This document shows positions 7,738 to 13,287 of a stretch of 13,287 nucleotides of DNA, one piece after another. Made by a program: the position numbers and the translations under genes. This DNA comes from an uncultured Rhodospirillales bacterium (GTDB lineage Bacteria > Pseudomonadota > Alphaproteobacteria > Rhodospirillales > Defluviicoccaceae): the NCBI GenBank assembly GCA_937127205.1, contig CAKZLS010000077.1, positions 1 to 13,287 of the forward strand. The letters are read 5' to 3'. The notes beneath the pieces are model-generated. The model was given only the letters and a program-made list of their open reading frames with translations. It made no database searches and was not told the origin of the DNA. Each line of letters starts with the position of its first letter. The stretch's first letter is position 1.

Positions 7738-8530
7738 CCTGTCGCCCTCTCCTCGGAAACCCTCGATGCCGCACTTAAGACGACAGCTTCCCCCGACCAG
7801 TCACAGCCACCGATATGGCAGCAATCGTAAGATCGACCCAATCGAGCCGTCGTACCCGTCGCTGCTGCTTTGGCGCCACGCCGTCCTAATGTCGACGACC
7901 AAAAGGTTGAAACCGCCGCAGGTCCCCTGTCGCAGGCCAATCCACGCAACACCTTCTTTCTTTTGAAAATCGCTGTTGAATCAACCTCTAAACGGGAATG
8001 CCCTCACCCTTTCTCCAAACACACCACAACATTCGCACCGCGTCTACTTAACAACTTTTATTTTGTTTTTATTTTATATGGCGTGTAACGATCGACGGTA
8101 CTTCAGAAAAAATGCAATTACAGTCATTTTTTTCTACGAAACCAAACTCTTGTAATAGAAATTAGCAATTTTGAATATACGTTTGTTTTCGCGTTACCCG
8201 CCGAGCGCTCAACTTTTGCTTGCACTCACATTCGGCTTTCGCTCTACGCCCGAAACTGTACTGCCAGCGATGTTCTCATGCAACGTGATCGAAAGGGGAA
8301 CGAAAGAAAAATTTGTCTTGACAGGATTGCGAACGAATATCCACCGAAACAACCACAGGGTGCACTGAAAACTCCATGTCTACAGAGCGAAGAAAAATCC
8401 GCACAAGAGAAATAGGGTTCCACAAAGGCGCGATGGCTTCGTTAAGAACTTTCCAGCGCCGAATGAAGCGCGCGCACCAATGGCGCCACGCCTCGACACA
8501 AACCGAATTATATTTTCCGAATAGTCGGAC
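7738..8530. other. Long AT-rich dnaA leader; candidate replication origin
   Basis: No convincing gene lies in these 793 bases between rpsT and dnaA. The stretch 8041-8180 has about 29% GC by hand count, against clearly GC-rich flanks. Its core at 8049-8079 has only three G/C in 31 bases, which resembles a DNA-unwinding element. The best DnaA-box likeness is ATATCCACC at 8337-8345 (7 of 9 to TTATCCACA). Weaker 6-of-9 matches occur at 7939-7947 and near 8418. An IHF-like site (AATCAA-N4-TAA, one mismatch) lies at 7979-7991 beside the palindrome GTTGAATCAAC (7975-7985), which contains a GANTC. The region must also hold the dnaA promoter. A TATAAA on the - strand (8078-8073) is a possible -10 but lacks a good -35. 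No perfect DnaA box was found, so the origin call is tentative. Confidence 0.4.
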
Positions 8531-8797
8531 CTAGGCGGACATCGCCTTGATTCGAGCCGACAGACGCGAGAGTTTTCTTGACACCGTGTTCCGGTGGACC
8601 ACGCCTCTCTGTGCGCCTCGCATCAAATGCGGCTGAGCAATGCGAAACGCAGCCGCGGCTTGCTCCCGGTCTCCCGACGCGATCGCGTCTTCCACCTTCC
8701 GCAACGACGTACGCATGGGACCGATGCGGCCGCGATTGACCTCGGTGCGTCGTTTGATCTGCCGAATACGTTTCTTTGCCGATTGATGATGGGCCAT
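8531..8797 (-). CDS. rpsT: 30S ribosomal protein S20 (bS20)
   Basis: bS20 binds 16S rRNA early in assembly of the small subunit. The 88 residues start MAHHQSAKKRIRQIKRR, the usual N-terminus of this family, and continue as a basic, alpha-helical protein with the normal length. I chose the ATG at 8797. A TTG at 8809 would add four residues (MSGK) and is less like the family. The purine-rich GGAAAG is unusually close to the chosen ATG, so the start is good but not certain. The gene has its own likely promoter at 8861-8890. I see no clear terminator after it, so transcription might continue into the dnaA leader. Confidence 0.95.
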   Translation of the reverse strand: MAHHQSAKKRIRQIKRRTEVNRGRIGPMRTSLRKVEDAIASGDREQAAAAFRIAQPHLMRGAQRGVVHRNTVSRKLSRLSARIKAMSA

Positions 8798-8860
8798 CTT
8801 TCCACTCAACTAAGCGTGCCGCGCACGCGTCCTAACACAATTCCAAAACATGAGCAGGTA

Positions 8861-8890
8861 CTCATATTCCATAGCGTTCCGCCGCGTCAA
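8861..8890 (-). promoter_or_regulatory. Probable rpsT promoter
   Basis: On the - strand, TTGACG (8890-8885) is a five-of-six -35 box. It is followed after 18 bases by TATGAG (8866-8861), a four-of-six -10 box. The predicted start near 8855 gives a leader of roughly 58 bases to the rpsT ATG. A 6-bp inverted repeat just upstream (8891-8896 with 8910-8915) lacks a T tract. It might bear on termination of the preceding hydratase gene, but that is weak. Confidence 0.5.
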
Positions 8891-8947
8891 CCGCCGATAA
8901 AGGCCGACACGGCGGAAATCACGCCAAGCCCGAGCATCAGCGGTTAA

Positions 8948-9724
8948 TCAGCGGTTGCGGAATTCCGGCTTGCGCTTGTCGGCAAAGGCCGTCATGCCTT
9001 CCTTCTGATCCTCGGTCGCGAAAATGGCGTGGAACATGCGCCGTTCAAAGTGAAGGCCTTCCGCCAGGGTCGTCTCGAACGCCCGATCGACCGCTTCCTT
9101 GGTGATCATTGCCAGAGGGCGCGACAATCCCGCGATTTTCCCGGCGGTCTTGATCGCCTCATCCACCAGGTCGGCGGCCGGCACCACGCGGCTCACCAGT
9201 CCGCACCTCTCCGCTTCCTCGGCATCCATCATCCGGCCGGTCAGGCACAGCTCCATCGCTTTTGCCTTACCGACGGCGCGCGTCAACCTCTGGGTGCCGC
9301 CCAATCCCGGTATGGCGCCGATGGTGATCTCGGGTTGACCGAATTTGGCGGTATCGGCCGCGTAGATGATGTCGCACATCATCGCCAGTTCGCATCCGCC
9401 GCCAAGAGCAAAGCCGCTTACTGCCGCGATCACCGGTTTACGACAGGTGGCGGCCCGCTCCCACTTGGTGGTCAAGAAATCTTCCAGATAAGCGCTCATG
9501 AAAGACTTATCTTTCATTTCCTTGATATCGGCGCCGGCCGCGAATGCCTTTTCGTTTCCCGTGATGACGATGGCGCCAATGGCGTCGTCACCGTCGAATT
9601 CGTCGATGGCCAGTGCCAATTCCGCCATCAGCGCCGCGTTCAGCGCGTTCATGGCCTTCGGTCTGTTCAGGGTGACCAGGCCGACCCCGCCACGCGTTTC
9701 GACCAGGATGTTTTCATATGCCAT
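8948..9724 (-). CDS. Enoyl-CoA hydratase (short-chain, crotonase family)
   Basis: This enzyme hydrates trans-2-enoyl-CoA to 3-hydroxyacyl-CoA in fatty-acid beta-oxidation. The 258 residues starting MAYENILVETR are typical of the single-domain form and resemble mitochondrial ECHS1. The oxyanion-hole and CoA-binding region AAGADIKEM lies at 62-70. GFALGGGCELAMMCDI (104-119) contains the first catalytic glutamate, Glu112, and PEITIGAIPGLGGTQRL (131-147) contains the second, Glu132. Both glutamates being present supports an active hydratase rather than another crotonase-fold enzyme. The ATG at 9724 has a strong GAGGAG ribosome site about 7 bases upstream. A TTG at 9739 lies inside that site and is rejected. 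It follows the exported-protein gene by 37 bases, so the two are probably cotranscribed. The exact chain-length preference cannot be read. Confidence 0.95.
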   Translation of the reverse strand: MAYENILVETRGGVGLVTLNRPKAMNALNAALMAELALAIDEFDGDDAIGAIVITGNEKAFAAGADIKEMKDKSFMSAYLEDFLTTKWERAATCRKPVIAAVSGFALGGGCELAMMCDIIYAADTAKFGQPEITIGAIPGLGGTQRLTRAVGKAKAMELCLTGRMMDAEEAERCGLVSRVVPAADLVDEAIKTAGKIAGLSRPLAMITKEAVDRAFETTLAEGLHFERRMFHAIFATEDQKEGMTAFADKRKPEFRNR

Positions 9725-9761
9725 TGTGTTTCTCCTCAACCGCTATATTTTTTTCTGTATC

Positions 9762-10151
9762 TTATGGATCTTTGGTTTTCTCATCCGGGAACAGGGCAAA
9801 GCGCACGGTGATCCCCGGTGACATGCTTTCCTCCAACTCGATGGCGAGCGTTTTCCCATTACGGCGATAAACGCCCGCTCCTTCCGCGTGCCAGCCGAGT
9901 TTTGCCAATGTATCGGTATAGAATTCCAAAACGTCCGCTTTCGATGCCCCGCCGGACGCCGCGGCCTGGACAATCCGACCCGCCGGGCTGTCGAGATCGA
10001 CTCTTTCCTCGGGGATCTCAGTCAGCCCCATCATCAAGGGAACGCCTTCCATACCGCCGACAAAACGATCATCGGCGGCGGCAACGGCACACAGAGAGCC
10101 GAGGGCAAGCACGAGAGCGAGTATCACCTTGGGTCGAAACGGATAGAACAT
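9762..10151 (-). CDS. Small exported protein of unknown function
   Basis: I do not recognise a named family. The 129 residues begin MFYPFRPKVILALVLALG, a basic start followed by a hydrophobic core. AVAAA before DDRF is a plausible signal-peptidase I cleavage region near residue 27, so the mature protein of about 100 residues is probably periplasmic. LGSLC is not a good lipobox. The mature part contains GVPLMMGLTEIPE, a D-S-P-A-G-R-I-V stretch and a block DVLEFYTDTLAKLGWHAE followed by YRRNGKTLAIEL. I recall a similar FY-x-x-x-L-x-x-x-GW pattern in small alphaproteobacterial exported proteins of unknown function. The frame is open further upstream inside mutM, but that part is an overlap artefact. 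The ATG at 10151 lies 16 bases after the mutM stop, with a weak ribosome site, so coupling to mutM is likely. Confidence 0.8.
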   Translation of the reverse strand: MFYPFRPKVILALVLALGSLCAVAAADDRFVGGMEGVPLMMGLTEIPEERVDLDSPAGRIVQAAASGGASKADVLEFYTDTLAKLGWHAEGAGVYRRNGKTLAIELEESMSPGITVRFALFPDEKTKDP

Positions 10152-10167
10152 GATCACCGCTATACCA

Positions 10168-11010
10168 TCAGCGCTGTCGTTTCGCACAATAGAATGTGGA
10201 CCGGCCGGCCTGAACGATGCGACGAACGCCGCCGCTGCTTGCAAGGTCGCAGGTGCAGCCGGGGCACGGTTGCCCAGCACATCCGTAAACCGCGAATCGA
10301 TGCTGAAAATAGCCCAGTTCCCCGGACGGTTGACGATGATCGCGCAACGACGAACCGCCCGCGCCAATGGCCTGCGCGAGGACGTCACGGATCGCCGATA
10401 CCAGCGCTTCCGCGCGTTTGCCGACGACCGTCGCCGCGGTTCTTCTGGGCGAAATGCCGGCGCGAAACAGGCTCTCGCAAGCATAAATGTTACCCATGCC
10501 CGCGACCACGCGCTGATCGAGTATCGCCGCTTTCACCGACGTGGCGCGTCCGCGGAGTTGCGACGCCAAATAACGCCCCGTGAAGTTCGCCTCCAGCGGT
10601 TCGGGTCCCAGTTTGGCCAACATTGGATGGACGGAAGTGTCCTCGGCCGCCGACAGGTCGACGAAGCCGAAGCGGCGGGGGTCATGATAACGCACCGTAA
10701 CCCCGGCCCCGGTTTGAAGCTCGATGTGATCGTGGGGTTGCAGCGGAGGCGCTTCGCCGGAAAAAATGCGAAAACTACCCGACATACCCAAGTGGCTGAG
10801 CAGGACCAGGTCCCCGTCCAGACGGATCAGCAAGAACTTGGCCCGGCGGCCGACCGAAGCCACGCGACGGCCGGTTATCCGGGATTGAAAGTCCGCCGGG
10901 ATCGGGAATCGGAGGTCTGGTCTGCGCGCCGATACGGCAACCAGCCGCTGACCCTCCAGGACATCGGCCAGACCTTGGCGAACGGTTTCAACTTCGGGAA
11001 GTTCGGGCAT
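10168..11010 (-). CDS. mutM: Formamidopyrimidine-DNA glycosylase (Fpg/MutM) with atypical zinc-finger region
   Basis: MutM excises 8-oxoguanine and formamidopyrimidines and cuts the resulting abasic site. Starting at ATG 11010, the 280 residues begin MPELPEVETVR, with the catalytic proline and glutamate exposed after Met removal (Pro2, Glu3). Lys58 in GRRAKFLL, SHLGMSG (72-78), DPRRFGF (110-116) and the helix-two-turn-helix AGMGNIYACE (170-179) are all present. The C-terminal finger is unusual. The family pattern is Cys-x2-Cys-x16-Cys-x2-Cys; here Cys249-x2-Cys252 is followed by an extra Cys254 and about six inserted residues. GRSTFYC is intact (Arg270, Cys275), but the fourth cysteine, expected at 278, is an arginine (CAKRQR). 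The active centre looks complete, so function is likely, but zinc binding may be altered or lost. An upstream start at 11070 would add 20 unrelated residues and overlap ubiE; it is rejected. Confidence 0.95.
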   Translation of the reverse strand: MPELPEVETVRQGLADVLEGQRLVAVSARRPDLRFPIPADFQSRITGRRVASVGRRAKFLLIRLDGDLVLLSHLGMSGSFRIFSGEAPPLQPHDHIELQTGAGVTVRYHDPRRFGFVDLSAAEDTSVHPMLAKLGPEPLEANFTGRYLASQLRGRATSVKAAILDQRVVAGMGNIYACESLFRAGISPRRTAATVVGKRAEALVSAIRDVLAQAIGAGGSSLRDHRQPSGELGYFQHRFAVYGCAGQPCPGCTCDLASSGGVRRIVQAGRSTFYCAKRQR

Positions 11011-11041
11011 GGCCCCAAGGTAGCGCGGACGTTTCGCTTCG

Positions 11042-11070
11042 GCTATGGTTCTGTCCCATGAACAAGCCAA
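11042..11070 (-). promoter_or_regulatory. Possible weak mutM promoter overlapping the ubiE start
   Basis: Only 47 bases separate the divergent ATGs of mutM and ubiE. On the - strand, TTGGCT (11070-11065) and CATAGC (11047-11042) are spaced by 17 bases and match the sigma-70 boxes at four and three of six positions. They would start mutM transcription near 11035. This promoter would lie across the first ubiE codons. I could not find an equally good + strand promoter for ubiE; it may sit inside the mutM 5' end. Confidence 0.25.
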
Positions 11071-11843
11071 TTCAAGAATTCAACGACGGCGTCGCGGAGC
11101 AGGACGCCGAGGACAGCACCCATTTCGGTTTTCGTAGCGTGGGCACCGACCAGAAAGCCGGTCTGGTCAAGGGCGTGTTCGACAGTGTCGCGTTCCGCTA
11201 CGACCTCATGAACGATCTCATGAGCGGCGGCATCCACCGATTCTGGAAAAGCGTGATGATCGACTGGCTCAGCCCCCGGCCGGGTATGCGGCTTCTGGAC
11301 GTCGGGGGCGGGACCGGCGACATCGCCTTCCGTTTCCTCGACCGGGACGGCGGCGACGTCACCGTGGTGGATATTAACGAGGAAATGCTGGAGGTGGGCC
11401 GAGATCGGGCCCTGGAAGCCGGACGGACGGCGGATGTGGAGTGGCTTTGTGGCGATGCCGAACGGCTTCCCATCGCCGACGCCTCGGTGGACGCCTATAC
11501 CACCGCCTTCTGCATCCGCAACGTCACGCGCGTTCCCAACGCCCTTGCGGAAGCGCGCCGCGTGCTCAAACCTGGCGGACGTTTCCTGTGCCTGGAATTC
11601 AGCGAGGTCGTGATTCCCCTGCTCGACCGCCTTTACGATGCCTACTCGTTCAATGTTTTGCCCGTGCTGGGTGAAAGAGTGGCGGGAGACAAAGAGGCCT
11701 ATCAATATCTGGCAGAGAGCATCCGCCGCTTTCCGAACCAGACCACGTTCGCGAGGATGATCGGCGAGGCAGGCCTTAGTAAGGTCAAATGCCGCAACCT
11801 GTCAGGCGGGATCGCGGCCCTTCATTCGGCCTGGCGAACGTGA
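11058..11843 (+). CDS. ubiE: Ubiquinone/menaquinone biosynthesis C-methyltransferase UbiE
   Basis: UbiE is a SAM-dependent methyltransferase that methylates the ring carbon of the demethylated quinol precursor in ubiquinone synthesis, and of demethylmenaquinol where menaquinone is made. The 261 residues are slightly longer than the E. coli protein. Signature 1, YDLMNDLMSGGIHRFWK, is at 48-64. SAM motif I, LLDVGGGTGD, is at 79-88, followed by VVDINEEML (103-111), the acidic CGDAERLPI (131-139) and signature 2 from RNVTRVP to VLKPGG (154-174). The ATG at 11058 gives the expected N-terminus, but no Shine-Dalgarno-like sequence precedes it. It is divergent from mutM and overlaps ubiB by four bases (GTGA), so ubiE and ubiB are probably translated from one message. 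Confidence 0.96.
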   Translation: MNKPIQEFNDGVAEQDAEDSTHFGFRSVGTDQKAGLVKGVFDSVAFRYDLMNDLMSGGIHRFWKSVMIDWLSPRPGMRLLDVGGGTGDIAFRFLDRDGGDVTVVDINEEMLEVGRDRALEAGRTADVEWLCGDAERLPIADASVDAYTTAFCIRNVTRVPNALAEARRVLKPGGRFLCLEFSEVVIPLLDRLYDAYSFNVLPVLGERVAGDKEAYQYLAESIRRFPNQTTFARMIGEAGLSKVKCRNLSGGIAALHSAWRT

Positions 11844-13287
11844 TTCCGCTGCAAATTAAGGGGCTGGAAAGCAACCCGGCGCGTCGCGCGCACGCTATCG
11901 TCCGAAGCGTGCGGAGCATGGTGCGCCTGGTTTCCATCGCCCGTATTCTGGCGCGCCACGATGCGCTGTTCCCCTTGGAGGCGTTCGGCGTCGCGCCGGT
12001 CATCGTCTTTTTCGCAAAACTTGTTTCCCGCCGGCGCGCGCCCGGGCGGCCGGGAGAGCGGCTGGCGAGCGCTCTTCATGAGGCGGGGCCCTCCTTTATC
12101 AAGCTCGGTCAGGCGCTTTCCACACGGTCGGATCTGTTTGGCGAGGACATTGCCGGCGACCTGTCCAAATTGCAGGACCGCCTACCGCCCTTTTCGGGCG
12201 TAGAGGCTCGAGCCATCATCGAGGAGCAACTTGGCAAGCCCGTGACCGCGCTGTTCCGGTCGTTCGATGACGAACCGGTGGCGGCCGCGTCCATCGCCCA
12301 GGTTCATTTCGCCGTCGACACGGAAGGGCGAGAGGTTGCGGTCAAAGTCCTCCGGCCGGGTATCGAACAGGCGTTCGAACGCGACCTCGAACTGTTTCTT
12401 TGGGGGGCAGAACTCATCGAAACGAACATTCCGGAATTGCGCCGCCTGCGACCGGTGGACTCGCTGCAAACCATTGTGGAAACCGTTCAAATGGAGATGG
12501 ACCTCCGGTTCGAGGCCGCGGCGGCGGCTGAATTGGCGGATAATTTCGTCGGCGATCCGGTGTTTAAGGTTCCCGACGTGGATTGGGCACGAACCGCGCG
12601 CCGGGTTCTCACAATCGAGCGCATTACCGGTATCCCCTTCGATGAGCGCGATGCCATTATCGAGGCGGGACACGATCCCCAGGTCATTCTGACACGGGCG
12701 GCCGAGTCGTTTTTCCGGCAGATTTTCCGGGATGGATATTTTCACGGCGATCTTCACCCGGGAAACCTGTTCGTGCGCGCGGACGGCAGCATCGCGGTGG
12801 TGGATTTCGGGATCATGGGCCGGGTCGACCGCAAGAACCGGAATATTCTCGGCGAGATCCTTCTGGCGTTTCTGAGCCGCGGCTATCGGCGCGTCGCCGA
12901 AGTTCACTTTGAGGCGGGCTGGGTACCGGCCGATCGAAATATCGGCACCTTCACGCAGGCCTGCCGGTCCATCGCCGAGCCGATCATGGACAAACCGCAG
13001 AATGAGATTTCCGTGGCCAGCCTGCTGGGGCATTTGTTCAAGGTGACCGAGGCTTTCGGCATGGAAGCGCAACCGCAACTGCTGTTGCTGCAGCGGACCA
13101 TGCTTGTTGCCGAAGGCAGCGGCCGAAAGCTGTGTCCGGAAGTCAACATGTGGATGTTAGCACGCCCGTTGGTTCAGAACTGGGTGGCCGAGAACCTGGG
13201 ACCACAGGCCCGCATTCAAGACACTCTCTCCGAGGTTTCCCAAACCATGGTGAAACTCCCGGGCATGGTCGCAGCGATGGAAAAAAC
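11840..13287 (+). CDS. ubiB: UbiB/ADCK-family ATPase for ubiquinone biosynthesis (3' end outside window)
   Basis: UbiB is an atypical kinase-like ATPase of the inner membrane that supports ubiquinone synthesis, perhaps by extracting lipid intermediates. The frame starts at a GTG inside the ubiE stop (GTGA overlap) and runs open to the window end: 482 residues, against about 546 in E. coli. Motifs in order are the family-specific KxGQ motif in FIKLGQALSTRSDL (86-99), the alanine-rich nucleotide loop AAASIAQVH (148-156), Lys169 in VAVKVLRPGI, HGDLHPGN (302-309) and the metal-binding DFG (322-324). The two C-terminal membrane helices expected for the family would lie beyond the edge. Nothing suggests that the gene itself is broken. 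The GTG start is supported by the overlap and by N-terminal length; an internal ATG at residue 27 is less likely. Confidence 0.95.
   Translation, partial: MIPLQIKGLESNPARRAHAIVRSVRSMVRLVSIARILARHDALFPLEAFGVAPVIVFFAKLVSRRRAPGRPGERLASALHEAGPSFIKLGQALSTRSDLFGEDIAGDLSKLQDRLPPFSGVEARAIIEEQLGKPVTALFRSFDDEPVAAASIAQVHFAVDTEGREVAVKVLRPGIEQAFERDLELFLWGAELIETNIPELRRLRPVDSLQTIVETVQMEMDLRFEAAAAAELADNFVGDPVFKVPDVDWARTARRVLTIERITGIPFDERDAIIEAGHDPQVILTRAAESFFRQIFRDGYFHGDLHPGNLFVRADGSIAVVDFGIMGRVDRKNRNILGEILLAFLSRGYRRVAEVHFEAGWVPADRNIGTFTQACRSIAEPIMDKPQNEISVASLLGHLFKVTEAFGMEAQPQLLLLQRTMLVAEGSGRKLCPEVNMWMLARPLVQNWVAENLGPQARIQDTLSEVSQTMVKLPGMVAAMEK

Noticed and set aside
6277..7830. A 517-codon open frame on the + strand across dnaA
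   Set aside because: It is antisense to an intact dnaA, shows no recognisable domain and has no plausible start signal.
8171..8368. 65-codon + strand frame in the dnaA-rpsT gap
   Set aside because: It begins at a TTG with no ribosome site and has no recognisable motif in an AT-rich non-coding stretch.
8891..8915. Inverted repeat CCGCCG / CGGCGG considered as the hydratase terminator
   Set aside because: The stem is only 6 bp with a 13-base loop and is followed by the rpsT -35 region instead of a T tract.
10152..10484. N-terminal extension of the exported-protein frame inside mutM
   Set aside because: It overlaps mutM in another frame on the same strand, is arginine-rich and low in conserved features, and would destroy the signal peptide that starts at 10151.

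Overview
This window is a core chromosomal segment from a GC-rich alphaproteobacterium, most likely of the Rhodospirillales type. It carries the replication-initiation cluster dnaA-dnaN-recF-gyrB. On one side lies rpsT, then an enoyl-CoA hydratase gene, a small exported protein, mutM, ubiE and ubiB. From general knowledge this neighbourhood is familiar in alphaproteobacteria. The enoyl-CoA hydratase closely resembles the mitochondrial enzyme, which also fits that class. The organism assignment is inference from gene content and order, not from a database match.

Layout from left to right. Positions 1-1353 (+) hold the 3' part of a secreted RTX protein: 28 glycine-aspartate nonapeptides followed by a serralysin-type C-terminal domain. 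It converges on gyrB with a strong UUCG-capped hairpin terminator between them. Positions 1182-7737 (-) hold dnaA (6334-7737), dnaN (5009-6127), recF (3716-5008) and gyrB (1182-3656), transcribed in that order. recF begins directly after the dnaN stop codon, and dnaN has a probable promoter of its own. Positions 7738-8530 are a long gene-free stretch with an AT-rich core (about 29% GC over 140 bp). It is the dnaA leader and a candidate, unproven, replication origin. Positions 8531-11010 (-) hold rpsT, enoyl-CoA hydratase, the exported protein and mutM, read in the order mutM, exported protein, hydratase, rpsT. Positions 11058-13287 (+) hold ubiE and ubiB, which overlap by four bases; ubiB is cut by the window end.

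How the genes work together. DnaA opens the origin, DnaN is the sliding clamp, RecF supports repair at gaps and stalled forks, and GyrB with GyrA relieves supercoiling ahead of the fork. MutM removes oxidised guanine. UbiE and UbiB serve ubiquinone synthesis. The RTX gene is the only clearly accessory element.

Most of the window is ordinary housekeeping DNA and I see no new multi-gene system. The points that merit a second look are the unusual zinc-finger region of MutM, the RTX reading frame that runs past its usual end into antisense gyrB, the hierarchical and recently duplicated RTX array with a histidine in every third unit, a terminator-like hairpin just downstream of the dnaN promoter, and the AT-rich dnaA leader.
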